Assembly (NCBI GenBank): GCA_965225625.1
Contig: CBDDBH010000024.1
Coordinates: 1 to 64,000 of the forward strand
DNA: 64,000 nucleotides
Direction: 5' to 3'
Source: CBDDBH01 sp965225625
GTDB taxonomy: Bacteria > Pseudomonadota > Gammaproteobacteria > JADZEE01
Part shown: piece after piece, positions 40,911 through 49,242 of the stretch
Position numbering within the stretch: the stretch's first letter is position 1
Layout: the number at the start of each line of letters is the position of its first letter
Position numbers and translations under genes: made by a program
Notes under the pieces: generated by a model
Database searches by the model: none
Told to the model about the DNA's origin: nothing
What the model saw: the letters and a program-made list of their open reading frames with translations, nothing else

Positions 40911-42215
40911 ATGTCACCACACGCACCCAAGCGCAGTCCGCAGGACGACACGAAAAGTACTGATACGCTCGTCGACCAGATCGAACAGAAGAAACCATAT
41001 CAGGCCTACCTCGATGCGCCGCTGGGTCTGCGCAACCATTGGTATCCGGCGTTATTCAGCAAAGAGCTTGCCGAAGGCGAGACCTGCGGCGAAATGCTGC
41101 TCGGCGAGCGGATCTTGTTCAAGCGCGCAGACGGGAAGGTGTACGCTGTGGAGGATCGCTGCGCACATCGGGGCGCGTCTTTTTCCGCGCGACCCGAATG
41201 CTATACGCAGAACACGGTCACCTGCTGGCTGCACGGATTTACCTATGACGTGCGCGACGGCAAGCTGGTACAAATCATCACCGAGCCGGATAGCCAGCTC
41301 ATCGGTAGGGTCAAGCTCACGACCTACCCGGTGGACGAGCGCAATGGCGTTGTCTTTATCTTTATCGGTGATATGGATACACCGCCGCCACTGGAAGAGG
41401 ATGTACAGCCGAAGTTTTTCACCGAGCGCCTGGCTTTTTATCCTGTCAGTCGCAATAAGGTTCGAGGAAACTGGCGGCTGGCAGCGGAAAGCGGTTTCGA
41501 TGCTGCCCACATTTACGGTCATCGCAACTCTGAATTGCTGAGCGGCGAGGACATCGCAATACCGCTAGGCACCTACCCGGACACAAAAGATGCCGTAGTC
41601 GAACAAGACGGCGATCAAGGTCCATGGGGCATATTCAAGGCCGATGACGTCAATGTCTGGTCGGCAACCATCGAAGACGTACGCGTTACCGCGCACAATG
41701 CCGATCCCGACAACCCACCGCCACTGATGGACATAGTCGTTGGAGTTTTCCTACCGTGTGGCCTGGAAGTCGATTGGTTTCCGACCCCAGGCATGATGCA
41801 TTTTGAATGGTACGCCCCTATCGACGAAGAGCATCACATGTACATGATTACCCATGCCAAATCAGTTAGCTCGGACGCGGAAGAAGCAGAATTCTTTGCC
41901 GAATGCGACAAAATCTATGGCCCACTCATTTGGAAGCAAGCCGGCGAGCAGACTGAACCAAAGGGCGATGGCAGTACCTGGGGATTCAATAATTTCGACG
42001 CTTTCGGCCGTGAGCAGATCCAACAGGCCTACCAGCACGAAGATTTCTGGCACCGCGAACATTTGTACAAGCCCGATTACATCATCACCCGTTGGCGCAT
42101 ACTCGTGGCAAAACGTATGCGCGGCATCCAACAATGGGGCACTTGGGCGGATCCACGCGGCTGGTCACCGGATGGGAGAAATTACGATCCGGTAAAAGGC
42201 CCCGGAAACTGGTAG
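40911..42215 (+). CDS. CarAa-like Rieske oxygenase (homotrimeric type)
   Basis: A 434-residue single-component Rieske oxygenase. Rieske ligands are Cys84-x-His86 (CAHRGA) and Cys105-x2-His108 (CWLHGF). The iron site is 'ESGFDAAHIYGH' with Asp197, His200 and His204 (three-residue spacing, as in CarAa). 'YLDAPLGLRNHWYPALFSKEL', 'GNWRLAAESGFD' and 'MMHFEWYAPIDEEHHMY' resemble carbazole 1,9a-dioxygenase and 2-oxoquinoline 8-monooxygenase as I recall them. These act on N-heteroaromatics, which suits the NicD-like and NicX-like genes directly downstream. The ribosome site CGGAG lies upstream, and TAATAT at 40879-40884 may be the -10 box. Ferredoxin and reductase genes are absent. Confidence 0.9.
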   Translation: MSPHAPKRSPQDDTKSTDTLVDQIEQKKPYQAYLDAPLGLRNHWYPALFSKELAEGETCGEMLLGERILFKRADGKVYAVEDRCAHRGASFSARPECYTQNTVTCWLHGFTYDVRDGKLVQIITEPDSQLIGRVKLTTYPVDERNGVVFIFIGDMDTPPPLEEDVQPKFFTERLAFYPVSRNKVRGNWRLAAESGFDAAHIYGHRNSELLSGEDIAIPLGTYPDTKDAVVEQDGDQGPWGIFKADDVNVWSATIEDVRVTAHNADPDNPPPLMDIVVGVFLPCGLEVDWFPTPGMMHFEWYAPIDEEHHMYMITHAKSVSSDAEEAEFFAECDKIYGPLIWKQAGEQTEPKGDGSTWGFNNFDAFGREQIQQAYQHEDFWHREHLYKPDYIITRWRILVAKRMRGIQQWGTWADPRGWSPDGRNYDPVKGPGNW

Positions 42216-42260
42216 ATGTAAGCGCGCTGGAGCAACGAGGCAACAGCAAGCAGATACAAT

Positions 42261-43049
42261 ATGACAAGAATTAAGTTGGACGACATTAGCATCAATGTCC
42301 GCCAATGGGGCGAGCACCATGGCGAAGCCGTGCTGTTCGTGCACGGGCTCGGCATGAGCGGCGATTTGTTTTTCAACCAGATTAAGCCGTTTACACAAAA
42401 CTATCGGATGATTACCGTTGATCTGCGCGGATTCGGTCGATCGGACAAGCCGCAGCAACAAGGCGCGTACCTTATTGACCGTTTGGCGGAGGACGTTGCC
42501 GCTGTCATCGGCGCACTCGACCTTGACCAGGTTCACTTTGTCGGCACATCCATGGGCGGTTATGTCGGCATTACCCTGGGACTTAATGCGCCTCAATTGT
42601 GCCGTTCACTGAGTTTGTGCCATACGGCCTGTAAGGCCACTATCCCGCGCGAGGTTGTGCAAACCCGTCTGGCCGCGCTGAAAGAGCAAACGATGGACGA
42701 ATATGCGAAGCTCGTTTCCAGCCAGGCGCTTGCGCAACCTGCCGATCCCATCGTGCAGGAGTGGGTGGAGGAACATGTCGCGCGTAACGACCGCGAAACG
42801 TATACACGCATCCTCACCGAAGGCCTTGGCCAGTTCGATGAATCCGCGCGGGTCGCGTCTCTGGCTCCACCGACTCTGGTGCTGGTCGGAGATCAAGACC
42901 GCGTTATCCCACCGGAGCGAGGTCGCGAGATTGCGGAGCTGGTGGACGGTGCGCACCTGATCGAGGTGCGGGGAGTCGGCCATCTGAGTTACATGGAACG
43001 CCCCGACGCATTCAATAGCGCCATTTTGGACTTTCTGGCACAGGTCTGA
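42261..43049 (+). CDS. Alpha/beta hydrolase, NicD-like (N-formylmaleamate deformylase candidate)
   Basis: A 262-residue hydrolase. It has 'AVLFVHGLGMSGDLFFNQI', nucleophile Ser97 in 'VGTSMGGYVG', an acid probably in 'GDQDRVIPPE', and the His in 'VGHLSYMERPDAFNSAILDFL'. By fold and length alone it is a generic hydrolase. Its place between a CarAa-like oxygenase (45 bp) and the NicX-like gene (53 bp) points to NicD, which removes formate from the N-formylmaleamate made by NicX. That role is inferred from the gene order. It could instead cleave an ester or another ring-opening product. Confidence 0.85.
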   Translation: MTRIKLDDISINVRQWGEHHGEAVLFVHGLGMSGDLFFNQIKPFTQNYRMITVDLRGFGRSDKPQQQGAYLIDRLAEDVAAVIGALDLDQVHFVGTSMGGYVGITLGLNAPQLCRSLSLCHTACKATIPREVVQTRLAALKEQTMDEYAKLVSSQALAQPADPIVQEWVEEHVARNDRETYTRILTEGLGQFDESARVASLAPPTLVLVGDQDRVIPPERGREIAELVDGAHLIEVRGVGHLSYMERPDAFNSAILDFLAQV

Positions 43050-43102
43050 GACCCTAACAGGCTGTACGAATCGGCGGCACGATCATAGTGTAGGAGGATG
43101 TT

Positions 43103-44158
43103 ATGGAACACGCGGTACCGATGCAGGAAATGGTTAACGTATTTGCTGAGGAACTGAAGCTTTGCGGCGTCGGCCCCGAGCAGAAAGTATCGATCCTCTC
43201 AGAGGGTGACATATTGCAGGATTACGCTGAGGCGTTCCAACGCAGCGCGGATACCCTGGGTGCGAATACCACTCACGTTCATCTAGAGTCGGCGAGCGGC
43301 GCGGATGCGTCTGAGCGTCTGGCGAACATCGGCGTCAATGCACTGGGCGGCAATCTGGAAGCGATGGCAACGCTGAAAGAGGCCGATCTTGTCGTCGATC
43401 TTATGCTGTTGCTGTTTTCCAAAGAGCAACTCGAAATCCAGGCTGCGGGCACGCGCATGCTGCTGGCGGTGGAACCCTTCGAGATACTGAAGCGCCTGAT
43501 ACCCACGCCTGAACTGCGCCAACGGGTCGAGGCCGGAGAACGCCGCATGGCAGCCGCCAAGACGCTGCGATTCACGAATAACGCGGGTAGTGATGTGAGC
43601 TACGAATTGGAGCGCACTGATGACGGCACCGCACCCGTGCTCACGGAATACGGTTACACCGACACGCCAGGACGATGGGACCATTGGCCCAGCGGATTCC
43701 TCGCATCGATGGCTACCGGCACCGGCGTCAACGGCCGCGTCGTCATGGACAAGGACGACATCATACTGCCGTGGAAAACCTCGCTCAGCAGCCCGGTCGA
43801 TTTAACCATCAAGGATGGCATGGTCACCGATATCAACGGCGGAGACGACGCCGCTCGTCTGCGCGAATACGTCGAGGGTTTCGAGGATCCACGCGCTTAC
43901 GCCATTTCGCATATCGGCTGGGGTCTAAACCAGGAATGCCGCTGGGGAACGGAAATGCCCGGGATCTGCATGGAGGGCCGTGCTTATTACGGCAACGTGC
44001 TGTTTTCCACCGGACCGAACACAGAATTCGGCGGCGATAACGACACCCAGTGTCATTTAGACCTGCCGATGCAAAATTGTTCGCTATGGCTCGATGATGA
44101 GCTAATCGTCAAAGACGGCGATGTCGTGCCGGACGATATGCGCCCACCCCACCATTAA
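43103..44158 (+). CDS. nicX: NicX-like 2,5-dihydroxypyridine 5,6-dioxygenase
   Basis: A 351-residue protein that follows NicX closely in my memory: 'NLEAMATLKEADLVVDLMLLLFSKEQ', 'GTRMLLAVEPFEILKRLIPT', 'TEYGYTDTPGRWDHWPSGFL', 'AISHIGWGLN', 'AYYGNVLFSTGPNTEFGG' and 'CHLDLPMQNCSLWLDD'. NicX is an Fe(II) ring-opening dioxygenase with an aminopeptidase-like fold. Its two His and one Asp iron ligands correspond to His270, His318 and Asp320 here. It turns 2,5-dihydroxypyridine into N-formylmaleamate. AGGAGG upstream of the ATG gives strong translation. Upstream NicD-like and CarAa-like genes and a downstream NCS1 permease make this the core of an N-heterocycle degradation unit. Confidence 0.9.
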   Translation: MEHAVPMQEMVNVFAEELKLCGVGPEQKVSILSEGDILQDYAEAFQRSADTLGANTTHVHLESASGADASERLANIGVNALGGNLEAMATLKEADLVVDLMLLLFSKEQLEIQAAGTRMLLAVEPFEILKRLIPTPELRQRVEAGERRMAAAKTLRFTNNAGSDVSYELERTDDGTAPVLTEYGYTDTPGRWDHWPSGFLASMATGTGVNGRVVMDKDDIILPWKTSLSSPVDLTIKDGMVTDINGGDDAARLREYVEGFEDPRAYAISHIGWGLNQECRWGTEMPGICMEGRAYYGNVLFSTGPNTEFGGDNDTQCHLDLPMQNCSLWLDDELIVKDGDVVPDDMRPPHH

Positions 44159-44184
44159 GCAACAAGCAACGTCGAGGCAATGCT

Positions 44185-44210
44185 ACGGGTCTTCCGGCCG
44201 GAAGACCCGT
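44185..44210. terminator. 26-bp perfect palindrome between nicX-like and permease genes
   Basis: The two 13-base arms (ACGGGTCTTCCGG and its complement) meet without a loop, 27 bp after the NicX-like stop and 8 bp before the permease GTG start. There is no T-run. It could reduce readthrough, bind a regulator, or hide the permease ribosome site in a stem. Confidence 0.4.
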
Positions 44211-44218
44211 AACCCGTC

Positions 44219-45646
44219 GTGACCCAAGCACCCGTAAAAGCAGTCATTGAAGACCACGCACTGGAGCGCGTGCCTGACGGTGAACGCCGCACGTGGCTGG
44301 ATCTTTCATGGAGCACGGTTGGAATCGTCACCCCGCTGATCCAGCTTTTCATCGGCGCCATGATTGCCTTCGTCGCCGGCCTCAAGATCGCGCTTATCGC
44401 CGGCGCGATCATTACCGTCATGGGCGCTGTGATAGGTTGGGGTACCGGCCACATTGCCTATCGTTCCGGTCTTGCCAGTACTTTGTTATCACGTTTATAC
44501 GGATTCGGCGTCAAGGGTTCAGTGATAACGGCAGCAATATTCGGTTTCATGATTATTGGCTTCATAGCGGTCGAAAACGTGCTGCTGTACAAGGGCTTTT
44601 TGTTCTATTTTCGCGCCGAAGATACTTTGGCTAACCAGATCCTCACCTATAGCATATTGACCTGCGCCTGGATCCTCCTCACAACCTATGGGTTTAAGGC
44701 GGTTACCCGCGTGTCATCGCTGATGTTGCTTGGTTTCCTGGCGGTGCTGGGATACATGATGTACACAATCGTAGGCGCATCGGCACAACCGTGGCAGGAA
44801 ATCGTATCGTTCACCAGTCAGATCCCCGCCCCCGCACTTGCGGACATGGGCATAGTGAGTGACACCGATAAACTCATCTTCTGCATCAACATTCTGTCCG
44901 GCTCCATGGGCGCCCTGGCCTTAATCGACGCTGATTTAGGCCGCTACGCGCGTAGCTCGGCCGATATCGGTGTGGCTGCGCTGTTGGGCAATCTCGCCCA
45001 GGACATGCTAATGATTTTCGTCGGTGCGGTAATTATGTTTGCCGGCATGCCGGCGCTAATCGACTATTACGTGTCGGTAGGCGGCCTGAGTGCCGAAACT
45101 GCTGCCCAGATTGCATTGGAGAACCCGGATCGTGTTGCCGCCGCGTTTATTGTATTTGGCGGCGTCATGGGGACCGTGCTGATGATCGTCGCCCAAACGA
45201 AAGCCCAGGTATTGAACACATACAGCAGCTCTCTTTCGCTGGCAAATTTCGTCGATGCGGTATTCGGGTGGCGGCCGGGACGATTCACGTTTGTGGTTGC
45301 CGCAAACGTCTTATCGTTATTCATGCTTTACAGCGAAATTCTGCAATGGTTTAACTCGTTTCTGGTCATATTGGGTGTCCTGACAACCTGTTTTGCAGGC
45401 ATCATGCTTGCCGATTACTTTGTCGTGCGGCCTTTGCTGGGGCAGCAGGATACTGACGAATATGGCGCGGACAACGTTAACTGGGCCGGCGTTAGCTCCA
45501 TCACGCTGGCTTTCATACTTGCGCATTTTGTGCTCGACGAGATAATTAGAATTGAGATATTCACCGCGATGGCCGTTTCCGTTTTCGTTTATCCCGCCCT
45601 GCGGATTTACCTGCTGAAGCCACGTTATCGTGACGCACGAATATAA
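44219..45646 (+). CDS. NCS1-family (CodB-like) purine/cytosine/N-heterocycle permease
   Basis: A 475-residue membrane protein with about 12 hydrophobic segments. It begins with GTG at 44219, and no good ribosome site is visible. 'DLSWSTVGIVTPLIQLFIGAMIAFVAGLKIALIAGAIITVMGAVIGWGTGHIAYRSGL' is the NCS1 N-terminal pattern. Family substrates are cytosine, allantoin, hydantoins and pyridoxine-like rings, carried with H+ or Na+. Placed after the NicX-like gene, it probably imports the ring compound degraded by the unit. The 26-bp palindrome just before its start may affect its expression. A later start near residue 14 cannot be excluded. Confidence 0.88.
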   Translation: MTQAPVKAVIEDHALERVPDGERRTWLDLSWSTVGIVTPLIQLFIGAMIAFVAGLKIALIAGAIITVMGAVIGWGTGHIAYRSGLASTLLSRLYGFGVKGSVITAAIFGFMIIGFIAVENVLLYKGFLFYFRAEDTLANQILTYSILTCAWILLTTYGFKAVTRVSSLMLLGFLAVLGYMMYTIVGASAQPWQEIVSFTSQIPAPALADMGIVSDTDKLIFCINILSGSMGALALIDADLGRYARSSADIGVAALLGNLAQDMLMIFVGAVIMFAGMPALIDYYVSVGGLSAETAAQIALENPDRVAAAFIVFGGVMGTVLMIVAQTKAQVLNTYSSSLSLANFVDAVFGWRPGRFTFVVAANVLSLFMLYSEILQWFNSFLVILGVLTTCFAGIMLADYFVVRPLLGQQDTDEYGADNVNWAGVSSITLAFILAHFVLDEIIRIEIFTAMAVSVFVYPALRIYLLKPRYRDARI

Positions 45647-45652
45647 CGCGCC

Positions 45653-46852
45653 GTGATCTATTTTCGGATACTAACCCTGGCGACCGCGATCGGCGTCATC
45701 AGTTGGGCGTTCGCTCGTAACGATAACGTCGAATTCCAGTTACGTAATGAGTGCCCGCCCAGCTTTGAACTAAAATCCGGTCGCTGCATGTTCGTCCATT
45801 CTTACCAGGATTATGTCGCGCCGCCCGAGGTGGCAATACTAGTACAGCCCTTACCTGCGCCACGCGACGGATTCACACCGGCCCAAATCGATCTCGGCCG
45901 TTATCTGTTTTTTGATCCCATTTTGTCGCGTGACGGCTCGATCTCCTGTGCACATTGCCATCACCCGGATCTGGGACTCGCCGACGGGCTCGGACAGAGC
46001 ATCGGTGCAGGCGGACGAGGGGTAGGTCCAAACAGGCGTGGTGGCGCCGTGCTGCCACGTGGCGCACCCACGCTGTGGAATGTAGGATTTTATAGCAAGC
46101 TGTTCTGGGATGGGCGCGCTCGCAGCCTGGAAGAACAACTTGATGGACCGCTATTCTCGCCCATTGAAATGGGTACGACGCCGGCGCAAATCGAAAAAGC
46201 CCTGAATGAAAATTCTGACTATCCTCGGTTATTCGCCAAAGCGTTTGCACGTAATCTCGACACCGAAATTACCGTGCAGGAAGTTAAGACCGCAATTGCT
46301 GCATTTGAAAGCTCCTTGATCTCGCTGAACAGCCGCTACGACCAGTACATGCTCGGCGATCGTTCCTCGCTAAGCAGCGAGGAACGCCGCGGGTTTGAGC
46401 TGTTTCATTCTTTCGCATTACGCTGCGCGCACTGCCATGTGCCGCCATTGCTGACAGATATGCAGTTCACGGCTATCGGCGCCCCGGAACCCGAAGGAAA
46501 CGCCTTTGATGCGGGCGCAGCTGCCAGCAGCGGAGATCCTATTCTGCACGGCGCATTTCGAAATCCGTCGCTACGCGGCGTCACTGAGACTGCTCCGTAT
46601 ATGCACTCGGGGGGCCACACCAATCTCAAAGAGGCCGTCGAGTTTTACAACAAACGCCGCGGCCATGCCGTGCCCGCAGGTGAGCAGGTACTGCTGCACT
46701 GGCATATCTATCTAACCGGGCCCATCGTCTCTGATGCGGACATCGATTCGGTGGTCACCTTCCTGGACGCGCTTTCAGATGAATCATTACTGCCGGATAT
46801 ACCAACACATGTGCCTTCCGGTCTCGAGGTGGTCGGCAGGCTCGCTGAGTAA
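45653..46852 (+). CDS. Di-heme cytochrome c peroxidase/MauG-family protein
   Basis: A 399-residue protein beginning with GTG 6 bp after the permease stop. An N-terminal hydrophobic segment ('ILTLATAIGVISWAFA') acts as a signal or anchor. Two heme c motifs are present: Cys99-x2-Cys102-His103 (CAHCHHP) and Cys258-x2-Cys261-His262 (CAHCHVP). 'GAPTLWNVGFYSKLFWDGRARSLEEQ' and 'FRNPSLRGVTETAPYMHSGGHTNLKEAVEFYN' are MauG/CcpA signatures. It resides in the periplasm and either removes H2O2 or oxidises a protein or small molecule. Why it sits behind a heterocycle permease is unclear. Confidence 0.9.
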   Translation: MIYFRILTLATAIGVISWAFARNDNVEFQLRNECPPSFELKSGRCMFVHSYQDYVAPPEVAILVQPLPAPRDGFTPAQIDLGRYLFFDPILSRDGSISCAHCHHPDLGLADGLGQSIGAGGRGVGPNRRGGAVLPRGAPTLWNVGFYSKLFWDGRARSLEEQLDGPLFSPIEMGTTPAQIEKALNENSDYPRLFAKAFARNLDTEITVQEVKTAIAAFESSLISLNSRYDQYMLGDRSSLSSEERRGFELFHSFALRCAHCHVPPLLTDMQFTAIGAPEPEGNAFDAGAAASSGDPILHGAFRNPSLRGVTETAPYMHSGGHTNLKEAVEFYNKRRGHAVPAGEQVLLHWHIYLTGPIVSDADIDSVVTFLDALSDESLLPDIPTHVPSGLEVVGRLAE

Positions 46853-46923
46853 AATTTGCCCCAGGCCGCAGGTAAACTAGTCCGTTACGGCGTATTATTA
46901 AAGCAGGATTAATTGAGGCAGAT

Positions 46924-48225
46924 ATGCAAGCCGAAGACTCCGCCAGTTTCACCACGAAAATTCTGCTGTCGATGGTCGCCGGCATCATTGTTGGCGTGAT
47001 CTTGAACGTGTTCCTGATCGACTACGCGTTTGTAACAGACAACCTTGTAAACGGCGTTTTACATGTTGTTGGCGCGGTGTTCGTTGCCTTGCTTAAGATG
47101 ATGGTGGTGCCGCTAGTATTCGTGTCACTGGTGTGTGGCGTTGCGTCATTGGGCGACGTCGCGGCATTGGGGCGCGTCGGCATCAAGACCATCTCGTTGT
47201 ACCTGCTCACAACAGCCGTGGCGATCACAATCGCCTTGTCGCTGGCATTTCTCATCGGACCAGGTAAGGGCTTCGAAATGACCGATGTGGCAGTTGAGTA
47301 CCAAGCCAAGGAAGCACCTCCGTTGACCGAAGTAATTATCGGCATGGTACCCGACAATCCCGTAAAATCGATGGTCGAAGCCAACATGCTGCAGGTAATT
47401 GTGTTCGCAATCCTGTTCGGTATATCGGTCACGCTCGCGGGGGAAGGCGGCCGTCACGTTATTAACCTTTTCAATGATTTGAACGAAGTCATCATGAAGA
47501 TGATCTTCATGATCATCCGCATCGCCCCGCTCGGCGTATTCTGCCTGCTGGCCAAGGTCTTCGCGCTGCAGGGGATAGACATTCTCAAGCCGCTGATCGG
47601 CTATCTGCTCACGGTCATACTAGCCCTGCTTTGTCATTTGTTTGGTACTTACACGCTGTTACTGCGAGTTCTTGCCCGGCTTAATCCGCTTACTTTTTTC
47701 TCTAAAATGCGCACTCCCATGGCATTTGCCTTCAGCACCTCAAGCAGCGCCGCCACAATTCCAATCACACTAACTGCGGTGGAGACGCGCCTTGGTGTCC
47801 GCAATTCAGTGGCATCGTTCACAATACCGCTGGGCGCCACTATCAACATGGATGGCACGGCGATCATGCAGGGGGTGGCGACCGTATTTATTGCCAATGT
47901 CTACGGCGTGCATCTGGCGTTCGGCGACTTCATCACGGTAATACTGACCGCAACCCTCGCATCCGTTGGCACGGCGGCGGTACCCAGCGCCGGTTTGATT
48001 ATGCTGGCGATGGTACTCGGCCAGGTGGGATTGCCGGTGGAAGGGATCGCGCTCATATTTGGCATCGATCGTCTCATCGACATGCTGCGCACCGCGGTCA
48101 ATGTCGCCGGTGACGGCGCCGTCACCTGCCTGGTGGCACGCGGAGAAGACGCGCTGGACCATGCGCAATTCACGGATCCGAAAGCCGGTACGATTCGCGA
48201 CACCGAGCCGCAGCTTAACGGGTAA
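46924..48225 (+). CDS. Dicarboxylate/amino acid:cation symporter (DAACS, GltP/DctA-like)
   Basis: A 433-residue transporter. 'LLKMMVVPLVFVSLVCGVASLGD', the hairpin serine motif 'TSSSAATIPITL' and 'IPLGATINMDGTAIMQGVATVFIANVYG' are diagnostic for DAACS, where Asp/Asn in the last two segments bind Na+ and substrate. Such carriers import aspartate, glutamate, fumarate or malate, which are end products or relatives of the nicotinate-type lower pathway. It starts 71 bp after the di-heme peroxidase stop and ends 12 bp before the convergent lyase gene. Confidence 0.92.
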   Translation: MQAEDSASFTTKILLSMVAGIIVGVILNVFLIDYAFVTDNLVNGVLHVVGAVFVALLKMMVVPLVFVSLVCGVASLGDVAALGRVGIKTISLYLLTTAVAITIALSLAFLIGPGKGFEMTDVAVEYQAKEAPPLTEVIIGMVPDNPVKSMVEANMLQVIVFAILFGISVTLAGEGGRHVINLFNDLNEVIMKMIFMIIRIAPLGVFCLLAKVFALQGIDILKPLIGYLLTVILALLCHLFGTYTLLLRVLARLNPLTFFSKMRTPMAFAFSTSSSAATIPITLTAVETRLGVRNSVASFTIPLGATINMDGTAIMQGVATVFIANVYGVHLAFGDFITVILTATLASVGTAAVPSAGLIMLAMVLGQVGLPVEGIALIFGIDRLIDMLRTAVNVAGDGAVTCLVARGEDALDHAQFTDPKAGTIRDTEPQLNG

Positions 48226-48237
48226 CGCGCCCCACGC

Positions 48238-49080
48238 TCAGTCCGCATTCTCCTCAATGGCCGTCCAACCGGGCAGATCGACGATGGCATGATAATCGTC
48301 GAAGCCGATGCCCGTGCCGACCAGCGCGAGCTCTCCGGATTTGATGTCAGCCAGCGCCTCCTGCATGACTTTGGTGATGCGCATAAGCAGCGAAATACCG
48401 TAGATGACAATTGCAAATCCGAGCGCATCCAATTCCGCCGGATTGAGGATCGGGGTCTTGCCGCCTTCGAGCATATTGGCCATCTGTGGGACATCGAATG
48501 TTCGGCCGATGAGGTCCAGTTCCTCGACACTCAGCGGCGATTCGATAAACAGCCCGTCGGCGCCCGCTTGAAGATAACGCTCAGCGCGCCGCAACGCCTC
48601 GTCCATACCAAGATCGGCACGTGCATCGGTACGTGCGATTAAAAACGTCTCAGGATTCTCGCGCGCAGCCTGGGCGGCACGAATATTCTTCACCATCTGT
48701 TCTGTCGTGATGAGTTCCTTGCCCGCCATGTGTCCGCAGCGTTTCGGTAGAATCTGATCTTCCAGCATGAACGCGCTCACGCCCAGGCGTTCGTAACTGA
48801 GGATCGTGTGGGCCACTGTCTTGGCGTCGCCATAGCCATTGTCGGCATCGACGAGCACCGGCAGATCGGACACGGCAACGATGTCGCGCACGGCGCTGAG
48901 CATCTCTCCCAGTGCCGCAATACCAATGTCGGGCAAACCATAACGAACGCCAACGACCGGAAAGCCACCGATGAAATAGCCTTTGAAGCCGGCCTGTTTA
49001 ATGAGCAAGGCACTCAGCGCATCGTGCGCGCCGGGCAGCACGAGAGGACGTTCGGTTTCCAGGAGTTTGCGTATCGACAT
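48238..49080 (-). CDS. Isocitrate lyase/PEP mutase superfamily lyase (PrpB or dimethylmalate lyase-like)
   Basis: A 280-residue TIM-barrel enzyme. 'RPLVLPGAHDALSALLIKQAGFKGYFIGGF' opens the barrel, 'DADNGYGDAKTV' binds Mg2+, and 'LEDQILPKRCGHMAGK' is the mobile loop with catalytic Cys typical of methylisocitrate and 2,3-dimethylmalate lyases. 'LIARTDAR' and 'GADGLFIESP' are also conserved. It splits a branched hydroxydicarboxylate into pyruvate, or an analogue, plus another acid. I chose the ATG at 49078-49080. An upstream ATG at 49110 lies inside a repeat. It is downstream of an isochorismatase-family gene, with that repeat between them. Confidence 0.87.
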   Translation of the reverse strand: MSIRKLLETERPLVLPGAHDALSALLIKQAGFKGYFIGGFPVVGVRYGLPDIGIAALGEMLSAVRDIVAVSDLPVLVDADNGYGDAKTVAHTILSYERLGVSAFMLEDQILPKRCGHMAGKELITTEQMVKNIRAAQAARENPETFLIARTDARADLGMDEALRRAERYLQAGADGLFIESPLSVEELDLIGRTFDVPQMANMLEGGKTPILNPAELDALGFAIVIYGISLLMRITKVMQEALADIKSGELALVGTGIGFDDYHAIVDLPGWTAIEENAD

Positions 49081-49104
49081 ATTTGGGGAGAGAACTTTTT
49101 TACC

Positions 49105-49212
49105 CCTCATCCGACCGCCATGGATGGCGGAAGTGCAGGTAATGCACGACTACAGGCTGTAAGAGGTAGAGCGAAGCAGGAGCTAGAGCCGAGGAGCATT
49201 TACCTGCCTGTC
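49105..49212. repeat. Truncated relative of the MITE-like composite repeat
   Basis: It begins CCCCTCATCCGACCGCCATG and continues with GGATGGCGGAAGTGCAG, ATGCACGACT and GCGAAGCAGGAGC, then a 'GAGGAGCATTTACCTGCC' tail. This matches in order the right-hand half of the copies at 17172 and 39700. The 12-bp terminal repeats and tandem units are missing. It fills the space between the isochorismatase stop and the lyase start. I see nothing else in 49213-49242. Confidence 0.6.
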
Positions 49213-49242
49213 CTGGTTCTAAGCTCGGCAATCCTTGCCTCA

